64,000 bases of DNA, taken from NCBI RefSeq assembly GCF_000717915.1, contig NZ_JOCX01000003.1:62001-126000 (forward strand), in the 5' to 3' direction. Source of the stretch: Streptomyces sp. NRRL S-244 (GTDB taxonomy: Bacteria > Actinomycetota > Actinomycetes > Streptomycetales > Streptomycetaceae). A program made the translations under genes and the position numbers. Positions 42,767 through 51,256 of the stretch are shown piece after piece. The stretch's first letter is position 1. Each line of letters starts with the position of its first letter. Below the pieces are notes generated by a model. It had not been told where the DNA came from. It searched no databases and was given only the letters and a program-made list of their open reading frames with translations.

Positions 42767-43588
42767 TCAGGGGAGGTTCTTCTCCAGGGCGCCGATGTAG
42801 CGCTGCATCGCGTGGTCCCTCACCCCGTCGCTCGCGGGGGCGAACAGATCGGCGGTCATCCCCTTGGCCCGGTCGCCCAGCGCCTGAAGCATCGGCATCG
42901 ACTCGCGGAGCCTTCCGTCCGCGTCGATGTAGCGCAGGGTGTCGACGTGGTGGAAGGCCGGCTCCGGCGGGAGCTGCGGGACGATGTCGTTGTTGTTGAC
43001 GAAGCGGTGCATGCGCTTGCTGAACGCGGTGTTGTACGCCTTCGCCAGCATCCGGTCGCAGGTGCGGGGCTGGCCGTACGTGTAGACGCCGTCGGCGCGC
43101 AGCCTCGGGTCTTCGAGGTGCAGGCGGGCCCCGGTGAGCATGGCCAGCGCGCCGCCGAGGCTGTGGCCGCAGAGGAAGACGGTCTGTCCGCGGTCCCGGA
43201 GCTCGGTGATCCCCTTCGCGACCTCGGGGAAGACGGACTGCAGGGCCTGGGCGAAGCCGTAGTGGACGTACCCCGTCGCGGCCGGGCCGGGCCACGGCGG
43301 CGTGGTGGCGTCGGAGAGCCAGTCCTTGAGCTGCGCGGGCTCGGTGCCGCGGAACGCGACGACGATCATCCGGTCGGACGCCATCGCGTAGGCCTGGGTG
43401 TCTTCGAGCGGAAAGGGCGGCGTGAACCGGGTCCGGTGGTGGCGTACCCGGTCGAAGCCCCAGGCGCGTGCGTCGGCCTCGACACGGGCCTCGTCCTGAT
43501 AGGCCAGCGCGGCCGCCCGTGCCATCCAGTACGCGTGCTGCGGGCTGTAGTCACGGGCTTGGTGATCGAACGTCGTCGGAGCCGGCAC
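42767..43588 (-). CDS. Class 3 (fungal-type) lipase-like hydrolase
   Basis: Product of 273 aa. The nucleophile elbow is CGHSLGGALAMLTGARL; before it come MIVVAFRGTEPAQLKDWLSD and YVHYGFAQAL. NNNDIVPQLPP holds the Asp, and the His is probably in AFHHVDTLRYID. There is no signal peptide, so a cytoplasmic or non-classically released enzyme is expected. GTG at 43588 has AGGGGAG at good spacing. The substrate (lipid or ester) is not known. Confidence 0.86.
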   Translation of the reverse strand: MPAPTTFDHQARDYSPQHAYWMARAAALAYQDEARVEADARAWGFDRVRHHRTRFTPPFPLEDTQAYAMASDRMIVVAFRGTEPAQLKDWLSDATTPPWPGPAATGYVHYGFAQALQSVFPEVAKGITELRDRGQTVFLCGHSLGGALAMLTGARLHLEDPRLRADGVYTYGQPRTCDRMLAKAYNTAFSKRMHRFVNNNDIVPQLPPEPAFHHVDTLRYIDADGRLRESMPMLQALGDRAKGMTADLFAPASDGVRDHAMQRYIGALEKNLP

Positions 43589-43703
43589 CGGTCTCCCCTT
43601 CGGGCGGCGGCCGACGGCCCTGCGCCGATCAGCCGGGACTCCGTCGTACCGCGTACGCCCGAGCCCCGCCGCCCGACGCGCGCGGGCTTCACTCGGACGG
43701 CGC

Positions 43704-43991
43704 CTAGGAGTTCCGGGGGAAGCCGTAGTTGTGGACGGGGAAGACCTGGGGGCTGCCGCCCGTGCTCTGCCAGCCCTGGGCCTCCACGACGGGCATCAGC
43801 TTCTCCGTGAACACGTTCATGTCCCGCTCGCTCTCCCAGAGGTCGTAGATGTCCAGGCCCTCGGCGCTCGCGACGCAGACGTGGGAGATGCACCCGTCGA
43901 AGATCCCGGGGATCGAGCGGAGCTCCACGTGGAGGGCGTCGTACTGGTCCGCCGTGATGCCCGGGACGGTGGCGTGCATCAGGATCGCCAT
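43704..43991 (-). CDS. Small conserved hypothetical protein, ABM-like fold
   Basis: Product of 95 aa, with no signal peptide or membrane part. The layout (MAILMHATVPGITADQYDALHVEL, GIFDGCISHVCVASAEGLDIYDLWESERDMNVFTEKLMPVV) resembles small dimeric alpha-beta barrel proteins of the antibiotic-biosynthesis-monooxygenase type. Catalytic function cannot be claimed. GAGGAG precedes the ATG. It stands alone between the lipase and the MFS gene. Confidence 0.75.
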   Translation of the reverse strand: MAILMHATVPGITADQYDALHVELRSIPGIFDGCISHVCVASAEGLDIYDLWESERDMNVFTEKLMPVVEAQGWQSTGGSPQVFPVHNYGFPRNS

Positions 43992-44078
43992 GGCAGGTCA
44001 CTCCTCACATGCGGGGGTCAGGTCCCTCCCCGCCGCCCGGTGGCGGCCCCTGCCCACGGGGACAGGACAGCACGCATA

Positions 44079-44115
44079 CGAGGGGACGGCATCCGCGATC
44101 GGTGCCGTCCCCTCG
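44079..44115 (-). terminator. Terminator of the MFS efflux gene
   Basis: Perfect 13-bp arms (44079-44091, 44103-44115), 11-nt loop, just beyond the MFS stop codon on the minus strand. Confidence 0.75.
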
Positions 44116-44125
44116 AAGGGCCAGG

Positions 44126-45634
44126 TCAGACGGTCTTCGCCGGCTCCGGCTCCGCCGCCTTCGCGGGAGCCGCGGCGGGCGCGGCCGCCTCGACGGTGCG
44201 CGGTCCGTGCGCACCGCGCAGGCCGATCCAGCTGATCACCGCGACCAGGGCGAAGGCGACGGCCCCGATCCAGAAGGTGAGGGTGAACCCGGACTCGGCG
44301 GGCAGGGCCGGGACGCCGGCGGGCAGGTGCTCGATGGTCTTCGACGCCAGGATCGTGGTGACGATGGCGCTGCCGATCGCGCTGCCGGTGGAGCGGGAGA
44401 TCGAGTTGATGCCGTTGGCGATGCCGCTCTGGTGGTGCGGGACGCTCGCCATGATGACGGCGGGCATGGCCGCGTAGCCGAAGCTGACGGCCGCGCCGAC
44501 GACCAGGCCGGCGCCGATCACCGAGAAGCTGTGGCCGTGGTCGAGGGCGAGCCAGCCGAAGCCGACGGCGCCGAGCCCGGCGGCCAGGCCGAGGGCCACG
44601 CGCGGGCCGCGGTGGCGGACCAGCTGGCCGCCGATGGGCGAGGCGAGCAGGGAGACGATCGCGCCGGGCAGCAGGAACTGTACGGAGGCGCGCAGGATGG
44701 AGGCGTCGAAGCCGTAGCCGGTGAGCTTCTCCGGCATCTGGACGAGGTACGAGACGCCCAGGAAGTTCGCGAACATGCCGAAGCCGACGAGGATGCCGGC
44801 CAGGTTGGCCATGAGCACCGGGCGGTGGACGAACATCCGCATGTCCACGAGCGGCTCGCTGACCTTGAGCTCGGTGAAGACCCAGACGGCGGTCATGACG
44901 ACGGCGCCGGCGAAGCTGCCCAGCGTACGGCCGGAGGTCCAGCCCCACTCGTGGCCCTGCGAGATGGGCAGCAGGAGCAGCAGGAGGGTGATGCCGAGGG
45001 TCAGCGCGCCGAGGAAGTCGGTGCGGCCGCCGGTCTTGTGCCGGGTCGCGGGGACCAGGAAGGCGACGGCGAGCAGGGCGAGGGTCGCGAAGCCGGTCGC
45101 CATCCAGAACGCGTTGCGGTAATCGGCGTCGGAGCCGGAGGTGAGCAGGCCGGTGGCGACGAGCGCGAGGCCGCTGCCGAAGGCGAGGGTGCCGCTGACC
45201 AGGGCCATCGCGCCGGGGAGCTTCTGCGGGCGGACTTCCTCGCGCAGCACCGAGAGGGCGAGCGGGAAGATCGCGGTGGCGGCGCCCTGCAGGACGCGGC
45301 CCAGGATCAGCAGCGGGAGCGAGGTCGCGAGGGCGGCGATGACGGAGCCGACGACCATGACGCCGAGGACGGCCACCAGCGTGGGCTTCTTGCCGTGCTG
45401 GTCGCCGAAGCGGCCGAGCAGCGGGGTGAAGACGGCGGCGGACAGCAGGGTGGCGGTGGTCACCCAGCTCACGTTGGCGGTCGAGGTGCCCAGGTCGGTG
45501 CGTATGAGGCCCAGGATCGGAACCGGCAGGGTCTGCATCATCGACACGACCATGGCGGCAAGGCTCAGGGCGAAGACGATGACCGTCTCGTTCCTGTTCT
45601 TGGCCTCGGCGGGGGTGGGGGCGGCGGTGCTCAT
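44126..45634 (-). CDS. MFS drug-efflux transporter (DHA2, 14-helix type)
   Basis: Product of 502 aa with about 14 hydrophobic segments. Motif A is LLGRFGDQHGKKPTLVAV, and motif C-like glycines occur in segment 5. The N-terminus (VFALSLAAMVVSMMQTLPVPILGLIRTDLG) is typical of the EmrB/QacA group. It probably exports a toxic compound or an antibiotic by proton antiport. It is divergent from a MarR regulator with two palindromes between them. Confidence 0.9.
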   Translation of the reverse strand: MSTAAPTPAEAKNRNETVIVFALSLAAMVVSMMQTLPVPILGLIRTDLGTSTANVSWVTTATLLSAAVFTPLLGRFGDQHGKKPTLVAVLGVMVVGSVIAALATSLPLLILGRVLQGAATAIFPLALSVLREEVRPQKLPGAMALVSGTLAFGSGLALVATGLLTSGSDADYRNAFWMATGFATLALLAVAFLVPATRHKTGGRTDFLGALTLGITLLLLLLPISQGHEWGWTSGRTLGSFAGAVVMTAVWVFTELKVSEPLVDMRMFVHRPVLMANLAGILVGFGMFANFLGVSYLVQMPEKLTGYGFDASILRASVQFLLPGAIVSLLASPIGGQLVRHRGPRVALGLAAGLGAVGFGWLALDHGHSFSVIGAGLVVGAAVSFGYAAMPAVIMASVPHHQSGIANGINSISRSTGSAIGSAIVTTILASKTIEHLPAGVPALPAESGFTLTFWIGAVAFALVAVISWIGLRGAHGPRTVEAAAPAAAPAKAAEPEPAKTV

Positions 45635-45673
45635 GGCTGGCAGGACCTTCTTAGTGCTTCAGATCGCAGATGT

Positions 45674-45686
45674 TTGATGTCATCAA
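45674..45686. promoter_or_regulatory. MarR-type operator 1
   Basis: TTGATG-T-CATCAA is a perfect 6-1-6 palindrome, 39 nt before the MFS ATG. Confidence 0.7.
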
Positions 45687-45735
45687 GTAACTCCGTAGAC
45701 GGTAGACGTCGATAGTTAAGGTGGTCAAGTAAACA

Positions 45736-45764
45736 ATTGACAATGTCAATGACCTGAGTACGCT
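45736..45764. promoter_or_regulatory. MarR-type operator 2 overlapping the marR-gene promoter
   Basis: ATTGACA-A-TGTCAAT (45736-45750) is a perfect 7-1-7 palindrome. Its TTGACA (45737-45742) also serves as a -35, with TACGCT (45759-45764) 16 bp on. The start point would fall on or next to the ATG at 45772, so the regulator mRNA may be leaderless and autorepressed. Confidence 0.7.
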
Positions 45765-45771
45765 CGACGGC

Positions 45772-46212
45772 ATGAGCGCCACCACCCGCCCCGCCCCCAC
45801 CAAGCTCGAGCTCCTTGAGCTGCTCGCCGCCATCGGAACCGCCCAGTGGCGAGATTTCGCGGCCGCGGCGGCCCACTACGGCCTCACCTCCACCCAGGCC
45901 CGGGTCCTCGCCCAGCTCAACGGCCCGCTCCCGATGCGCGGCCTGGCCACCCTCCTGGTGTGTGACGCATCGAACGTCACCGGGATCGTGGACCGCCTGG
46001 AGGCCCGCGAGCTGGTGCGCCGCGAGGCCGACCCCGCCGACCGCCGCGTGAAGAACGTCGTGGCGACGGACGCCGGCCGCGAGATCATCCGGCGCGTGCG
46101 CGAGGAGATGCAGGCGACGCACGGCGCGCTGGACACCCTCGACGAGACCGAGAGCGCGACGCTCTACGCCCTGCTGGAGCGGCTGCGCCCGACCATGGAG
46201 AAGGACGCTTAA
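45772..46212 (+). CDS. MarR-family transcriptional regulator
   Basis: Product of 146 aa. The winged helix is GLTSTQARVLAQLNGPLPMRGLATLLVCDASNVTGIVDRLEARELVRREADPADRRVKNVVATDAG, with dimerisation helices at both ends. It probably represses the divergent efflux pump and itself until a ligand binds. Confidence 0.9.
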   Translation: MSATTRPAPTKLELLELLAAIGTAQWRDFAAAAAHYGLTSTQARVLAQLNGPLPMRGLATLLVCDASNVTGIVDRLEARELVRREADPADRRVKNVVATDAGREIIRRVREEMQATHGALDTLDETESATLYALLERLRPTMEKDA

Positions 46213-46219
46213 GCGGCCG

Positions 46220-47305
46220 TCAGGCCTCGCGCAGCGCCGCGGCCGCCCGCTCGGGCGCGATGTCGTTGATGAACTGGCCCATCCCCGACTCGGTCCCGGC
46301 CAGGTACTTGAGCTTGTCGGCGGCCCGCCGGGTGGTGAACAGCTCCAGGTGGAGTGCGTACAGCTCCCGGCCCGTCCGTACGGGGGCCTGGTGCCAGGCC
46401 GAGATGTACGGGGCCGGCGCCGGGAAGAGCCGGTCGAAGCGGCCGAGCAGATCCAGGTGGAGGACGGCCAGCTCGGCCTGCTCGGGCCCGGTCAGGGCGG
46501 GCAGGTCGGGGACGCGCCGGTGCGGGTAGAGGTGCACCTCGTACGGCCAGCGCGCGGCCTGTGGCACGAAGGCGCTCCAGTGCTCCCCCGCGACCACCAC
46601 CCTGCGCCCGTCGGCCAGCGCCTCGTCGCGGACCTCGTCGAAGAGGTTGCGGCCGGTGGCCCGGTGGTGGCGGGAGACGGTGTCCACCATGCGCCGGGTG
46701 CGCGGGGTGAGGACGGGCAGGGCGTAGACCTGGCCGTGCGGGTGGGTGAGCGTGACCCCGATCTCGGGGCCCCGGTTCTCGAAGCAGTACACCTGCTCCA
46801 CGCCCGGGAGCTCGGCGAGCTCGGCGGTGCGGTCGGCCAGGGCGGCGAGCACCGTACGGGCCTGGGCCGGGCCGAGGTCGGCGTACGAGGCCTCGTGGTC
46901 GGGGCTGAAGCAGACGACCTCGCAGCGGCCCCCGCCCGGTCCGGACAGGGCGGGGAAGCGGTTCTCGAAGACGGCGACCTGGTAGTCGGGGGCCGGGATC
47001 TCGGTGGGCCGGCCCGGGGCCGACGGGCAGAGCGGGCACTGGTCGGCGGGTGGCAGATGGGTGCGGCCCTGGCGGTGCGAGGCGATCACCACCCACTCGT
47101 CGAGGAGCCGGTCGTGGCGCCGCTCGGAGCGCGTCGCGATGGGCGGCAGGCCGCGGGGGTCGGCGTGGTCGCGGGCGTCGGTGTGGCCGCGGGAGCCGGT
47201 GTGGCCGCGGGAGCCGGTGTGGTCGCGTACGAGACCTTCCGCGACGGCTTCGTCGTAGTAGATCAGCGCCCGTCCGTCGGACAGGGTCGTACGCGTCTTC
47301 CTCAC
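46220..47305 (-). CDS. galT: Galactose-1-phosphate uridylyltransferase
   Basis: Product of 361 aa. Leloir enzyme exchanging UDP between glucose-1-P and galactose-1-P. The active site is LTHPHGQVYALP (His-Pro-His), with zinc-type CPLCPS, FENRFPAL and a C-terminal ISAWHQAPV. The GTG start at 47305 overlaps the DeoR stop (GTGA); an in-frame GTG at 47308 is equally possible. Residues about 29-54 carry an extra run built of HTGSRG-type units from an 18-nt tandem repeat, not part of the family core. No galE or galK adjoins it. Confidence 0.92.
   Translation of the reverse strand: MRKTRTTLSDGRALIYYDEAVAEGLVRDHTGSRGHTGSRGHTDARDHADPRGLPPIATRSERRHDRLLDEWVVIASHRQGRTHLPPADQCPLCPSAPGRPTEIPAPDYQVAVFENRFPALSGPGGGRCEVVCFSPDHEASYADLGPAQARTVLAALADRTAELAELPGVEQVYCFENRGPEIGVTLTHPHGQVYALPVLTPRTRRMVDTVSRHHRATGRNLFDEVRDEALADGRRVVVAGEHWSAFVPQAARWPYEVHLYPHRRVPDLPALTGPEQAELAVLHLDLLGRFDRLFPAPAPYISAWHQAPVRTGRELYALHLELFTTRRAADKLKYLAGTESGMGQFINDIAPERAAAALREA
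47181..47216 (-). repeat. 18-nt tandem repeat inside galT
   Basis: Two exact copies of GTGTGGCCGCGGGAGCCG (plus-strand reading) are flanked by diverged copies on both sides. They encode HTGSRG-like units in frame near the GalT N-terminus. Confidence 0.8.
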
Positions 47306-48135
47306 CACGGGCGCTCCTGCGCGGGGCCGCCGGGACCGGCGGCCAGCAGCACCTCGCCGACCCGCTCGGTGACCGCGGCGGCCTCCTCCGCGGGAAGGGA
47401 GTCGGTGACCAGTACGTCGACCTCCTCCAGGGCGGCGAAGGTGGTCAGCCCCACGGTCGACCACTTGGTGCGGTCGGCGAGGAGCGCGGTCCGCCGCGCG
47501 GAGCGCAGGAACGCCCGGTTGGTCTCCGCCTCGGCGAGGTTCGGCGTGGTCAGCCCGGTGGCGGTGCCCAGGCCGTGGCAGCCGAGGAACAGCAGGTCGA
47601 CGTGGAGGGACCGGATGGCCTGGTCGGCGATGGGCCCGACGAGCGCGTCGGAGGGGGTGCGGATGCCGCCGGTGAGGATGACCGTCAGGGTGCCCCCGGC
47701 GCTGCCGGTCCGGCGGGCGGCCTCGAAGACCTCGGCGGTGCGGACCGAGTTGGTGACCACCGTGAGACCGGCGACCTCCGTGAGCTCACGGGCCAGCGCG
47801 TGGGTGGTGGTCCCGGCGGACAGGGCGATGGCCGAGCCCGGTGCGACGAGGGCGGCCGCCGCCTTGGCGATGGCCTGCTTCGCCGCCGTCTCCCATTCCG
47901 ACTTGGCCTCGAACCCGGGCTCGTGGCTGCTGGCCTCGTCGCCGAGCACGGCGCCGCCGTGCACCTTGCGCAGCAGGCCCTCACGGGCGAGCACGTCCAG
48001 GTCGCGGCGAACGGTCATGTCGGAGACGTTCAGGGAGCGGGTCAGCTCGTTCACCCGTACCCCGCCGCGCCGGCGGACCTCGTCGAGGATGAGGGCGCGG
48101 CGCTGATGGGCCAGCAGGCTGCCGGGATCGGCCAT
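47302..48135 (-). CDS. DeoR-family transcriptional regulator of galactose genes
   Basis: Product of 277 aa. The helix-turn-helix is RRALILDEVRRRGGVRVNELTRSLNVSDMTVRRDLDVLAREGLLRKVHGGAVL, and the sugar-phosphate-sensing DeoRC domain has SAGTTTHALARELTEVAGLTVVTNS and DLLFLGCHGL. The ATG at 48135 has GGAGAGG before it. It is translationally coupled to galT and divergent from the alpha-galactosidase gene, so it probably represses both until a sugar phosphate accumulates. Confidence 0.9.
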   Translation of the reverse strand: MADPGSLLAHQRRALILDEVRRRGGVRVNELTRSLNVSDMTVRRDLDVLAREGLLRKVHGGAVLGDEASSHEPGFEAKSEWETAAKQAIAKAAAALVAPGSAIALSAGTTTHALARELTEVAGLTVVTNSVRTAEVFEAARRTGSAGGTLTVILTGGIRTPSDALVGPIADQAIRSLHVDLLFLGCHGLGTATGLTTPNLAEAETNRAFLRSARRTALLADRTKWSTVGLTTFAALEEVDVLVTDSLPAEEAAAVTERVGEVLLAAGPGGPAQERPW

Positions 48136-48194
48136 GCGGCGGTTCCTCTCCTGGGGCACCGGTGTCCCCGGTCAACCGAAGCATCCTGACGGAT

Positions 48195-48220
48195 CGAACA
48201 GAAGTCAACAGACTTCAACA
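48195..48220. promoter_or_regulatory. DeoR-type operator: three hexamers at 10-bp spacing
   Basis: CGAACA (48195), TCAACA (48205) and TCAACA (48215) are direct repeats exactly one helical turn apart. They are interleaved with the dyad AAGTC-aaca-GACTT (48202-48215). Direct repeats are typical of DeoR-family sites. Confidence 0.65.
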
Positions 48221-48302
48221 AAGCCGCAGTTGGGGGCCGGGGTCGGGTCCTTGGCCGTCGGCGCGGCCGCCGGGAGGCGGCGGATTGGCGCAGTCCACTC
48301 TC

Positions 48303-48331
48303 TTGACATGTCCCTGCGGTGGCAGTGTGAT
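48303..48331 (+). promoter_or_regulatory. Promoter of the alpha-galactosidase gene
   Basis: TTGACA (48303-48308), 17 bp, TGTGAT (48326-48331): close to the consensus for the main sigma factor. Confidence 0.7.
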
Positions 48332-48467
48332 GTGGGCCTTCCCGTTGGAGTCCGTTCGTTCCTGAGGACTTCTGCGGGAACCGACGTACCGGACGTACGC
48401 GTCAGGGCGCATTTCCGCACACGCTCTCCCGGAATTCCGGGCCCCACTCCCACCCCAGGAGCCGTCC

Positions 48468-50159
48468 GTGCACTCGTTACGAAGCGCCGTCGCCCGCCGT
48501 CTGGCGGCGGTCCTCACGGCACTGCCGTTACTGGCCCCGGCGACGGGGGCCGCCGCACTGGCCGGTACGGCGGTGCTCGCGGGCGCCGCGCCGGCCGCCG
48601 CCGTGGCCGACGGCCAGGCACTGACCCCGCCCATGGGGTTCAACAACTGGAACTCCACCCACTGCCGGGCCGAGTTCAACGAGGCGATGGTCAAGGGCAT
48701 CGCCGACCTCTTCGTCGCCAAGGGCCTCAAGGCCGCCGGCTACCAGTACGTCAACCTCGACGACTGCTGGGCCCTGCCGAACCGCGACGCCTCGGGCAAC
48801 CTGGTGGCCGACCCCGTCCGCTTCCCCGGCGGCATCAAGGCACTCGCGGACTACGTCCACGCCAAGGGCCTGAAGTTCGGCATCTACACCAGCGCCGGCA
48901 CCAAGACCTGCGACACCGCGGGCTTCCCCGGCGGTCTCGGCCACGAGCAGCAGGACGCCGACCTCTTCGCCTCCTTCGGGGTCGACTACCTCAAGTACGA
49001 CAACTGCAACAACTGGGGCGTGGACGCGAAGAAGCGGTACACGGACATGGCGGTCGCCCTGAAGAGGACCGGCCGTCCCATCGTCTTCTCGATCTGCGAG
49101 TGGGGCCAGAACCAGCCCTGGACCTGGGCCTCGAGCGTCGGCCATCTGTGGCGCACCACCGGGGACATCGGCGACAGCTGGTCCTCGATGATCTCCATCG
49201 CGCACCAGAACCAGCCGCTCGCGCCGTACGCGGGCCCCGGCCAGTGGAACGACCCGGACATGCTGGAGGTCGGCAACGGCGGGATGACCGCCACCGAGTA
49301 CCGCACCCACTTCACCCTCTGGTCGATGATGTCGGCGCCGCTGCTGATCGGCAGCGACCTGCGCAAGGCGACGGCCGAGACCTTCGACATCCTCTCCAAC
49401 CCCGATGTCATCGCCCTGGACCAGGACGCCCTCGGCAAGCAGGGCACGGTGGTCTCCAGCTCGGGCGGCCTGGTGGTGATGGCCAAGGAGCTGGCGAACG
49501 GCGACCGGGCGCTGTCGCTGACCAACGAGACCGGTTCCACCGCCACGATCTCCGCCGGGACGGACGCCCTCGGCATCGGCAACCGGGCCCCCTACACCCT
49601 CAAGGAGCTGTGGACGAAGGCCGCCTCGACCAACACCAGCGGCACCGTCAGCGCCTCGGTCGCCCCGCACGCCACCGTCGTCTACCGGATCACCCCGGGG
49701 CCGGCGCCGCTTCCGCCGGCCGGCACCTCCCACCTGTCGGACCTGCCCTGGACCGGTGTGAGCAGCGGCTGGGGCCCGGCGGAGAAGGACCGGAGCAACG
49801 GGGAGCAGGCGGCCGGGGACGGCAGGACGCTGACCGTGGGCGGCGCCACGTACGCCAAGGGCCTGGGCGTCCACGCGGCGAGCACCCTGACCTACCACCT
49901 CGGGGGCAGGTGCACCGCCCTGACGGTGGACGTCGGCGTCGACGACGAGAGCTGGCGCACCGGCGCGGTCGCCTTCCAGATCTACCGCGACACCACCAAG
50001 GTCGCCGACAGCGGGGTCGTCACCACGTCGGACGCGGCCCGCAAGCTCACCGCCGATCTGACGGGCGGCCAGACGCTGCGGCTCGTCGTCACCGACGGCG
50101 GCAACGGCATCGACTACGACCACGCGGACTGGGCGGCGCCCCGGCTCACCTGCAACTGA
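48468..50159 (+). CDS. Secreted GH27 alpha-galactosidase with NPCBM domain
   Basis: Product of 563 aa with a signal peptide (about 1-47). The GH27 barrel opens LTPPMGFNNWNSTHC. Asp178 in YLKYDNC is the expected nucleophile, and Asp233 in RTTGDIGDSW the expected acid/base. A C-terminal beta domain (to about residue 410) is followed by an NPCBM-type module (YAKGLGVHAASTLTYHL, FQIYRDTTKVADSG, DHADWAAPRL). It would remove terminal alpha-galactose from plant galactosides or galactomannan. GTG at 48468 follows AGGAG. The transporter genes begin 35 nt after it. Confidence 0.93.
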   Translation: MHSLRSAVARRLAAVLTALPLLAPATGAAALAGTAVLAGAAPAAAVADGQALTPPMGFNNWNSTHCRAEFNEAMVKGIADLFVAKGLKAAGYQYVNLDDCWALPNRDASGNLVADPVRFPGGIKALADYVHAKGLKFGIYTSAGTKTCDTAGFPGGLGHEQQDADLFASFGVDYLKYDNCNNWGVDAKKRYTDMAVALKRTGRPIVFSICEWGQNQPWTWASSVGHLWRTTGDIGDSWSSMISIAHQNQPLAPYAGPGQWNDPDMLEVGNGGMTATEYRTHFTLWSMMSAPLLIGSDLRKATAETFDILSNPDVIALDQDALGKQGTVVSSSGGLVVMAKELANGDRALSLTNETGSTATISAGTDALGIGNRAPYTLKELWTKAASTNTSGTVSASVAPHATVVYRITPGPAPLPPAGTSHLSDLPWTGVSSGWGPAEKDRSNGEQAAGDGRTLTVGGATYAKGLGVHAASTLTYHLGGRCTALTVDVGVDDESWRTGAVAFQIYRDTTKVADSGVVTTSDAARKLTADLTGGQTLRLVVTDGGNGIDYDHADWAAPRLTCN

Positions 50160-50194
50160 CCCGCCGACCCGGCCCGATGAGGGAGCACACGTAC

Positions 50195-51256
50195 ATGTCC
50201 ATGATCCGGTATCGCCGCGGCGCCGCCCTGACCGGCCTCCTCGCGCTGGCACTCACCCTGGGGGCCTGCTCCTCCGGCAAGCCCGCCTCCGCCCCCGGTA
50301 CGGGAACCGGAACGGGCGCCGGCAAGAAGGCGGACGGCCCGATATCCATCGCCTACCTCCAGAAGCAGGGCGACCAGGAGTACTTCGTCTCCGAGGCCGC
50401 GGGCGCCAGGAAGAAGGCCGACGAGCTGGGCGTCAAGCTCACCGTGGTCAACCTCGGCAACGACGCCTCGAAGACCATCACCGAGGTCAAGTCCGCGATC
50501 GCGCAGAAGAACTCGGGCGTCATCATCGTCGTGCCGGAATCGGCGGTCGGCCCGCAGGTCGCCGCCGAGGCCAAGAAGGCGGGGATCCCGCTGCTCACCT
50601 CCGACGACCAGGTGTGCGTCAGCGGCCCCAAGCCCGCGGCCTGCGACAAGGCCGATCTGGTGGCCCGGGTGGGCTTCTCGGGGGCCCAGATGGGCGGCGA
50701 GGTCGGCAAACGGGCCGCGGCCGAATTCGCGAAGGCGGGCTGGAGCCCCGCGGACACCCGGATCGTCTACGCCTGGAAGCAGGACACCACCGTCTGCACC
50801 GACCGGATCAACGGGGCCAAGGCCGCCTGGAAGGAGGCCGGGGCCCCCGAGGTCCAGACGATCGAGCTCGGTACGGACAACACCCCGGCGGGCGCGCAGG
50901 CCAAGGTCGAGGCGACGGTGACGGCCAACCAGGGCGTCAGGCACTGGGTGGTCATGGGCTGCAACGACGAGAACGTCTCCGGCGGGGTCAAGGGCCTGAA
51001 CAACGCGGGCGTCAAGGGCGCGGACATCGTCGGTGTCGGCCTCGGCGCCTATCTGGCCTGCAAGGACTGGCAGGCGGGCGCCGACAACGGGATGAAGGCG
51101 GCGCTCTACATCCCCGGCGACGAGGTCGGCAAGCTGGCGGTCCAGGCGATGTACGACAAGCTCAAGAACGGTACGGAGTTCGCCCCCGAGGCCTTCGCCC
51201 CGACCAGGATGGTCGACGCGGGCACCTGGCGGGACGCCGGATTCGGCTGCAAGTGA
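50195..51256 (+). CDS. Sugar-binding lipoprotein, AraF/arabinose-galactose type
   Basis: Product of 353 aa with lipobox LTLGAC. The periplasmic-binding fold has ISIAYLQKQGDQEYFVSEAAGARKKA, VIIVVPESAVG, VMGCNDENVSGGVKGL and GLGAYLACKDWQAG; the last two are hallmarks of AraF-like proteins, which bind L-arabinose or galactose. Context favours galactose. The start could be ATG 50177, 50195 or 50201; GAGGGAG fits 50195. The stop overlaps the start of the ATPase gene (TGATG). Confidence 0.88.
   Translation: MSMIRYRRGAALTGLLALALTLGACSSGKPASAPGTGTGTGAGKKADGPISIAYLQKQGDQEYFVSEAAGARKKADELGVKLTVVNLGNDASKTITEVKSAIAQKNSGVIIVVPESAVGPQVAAEAKKAGIPLLTSDDQVCVSGPKPAACDKADLVARVGFSGAQMGGEVGKRAAAEFAKAGWSPADTRIVYAWKQDTTVCTDRINGAKAAWKEAGAPEVQTIELGTDNTPAGAQAKVEATVTANQGVRHWVVMGCNDENVSGGVKGLNNAGVKGADIVGVGLGAYLACKDWQAGADNGMKAALYIPGDEVGKLAVQAMYDKLKNGTEFAPEAFAPTRMVDAGTWRDAGFGCK

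Larger units (their letters stand above)
48136..48467. other. Divergent control region between the DeoR and alpha-galactosidase genes
   Basis: This 332-bp spacer contains no gene. It holds a phased DeoR-type operator (48195-48220) and a good promoter (48303-48331) facing the alpha-galactosidase gene. That promoter leaves a leader of about 130 nt, for which no riboswitch-like structure was recognised. Confidence 0.6.
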
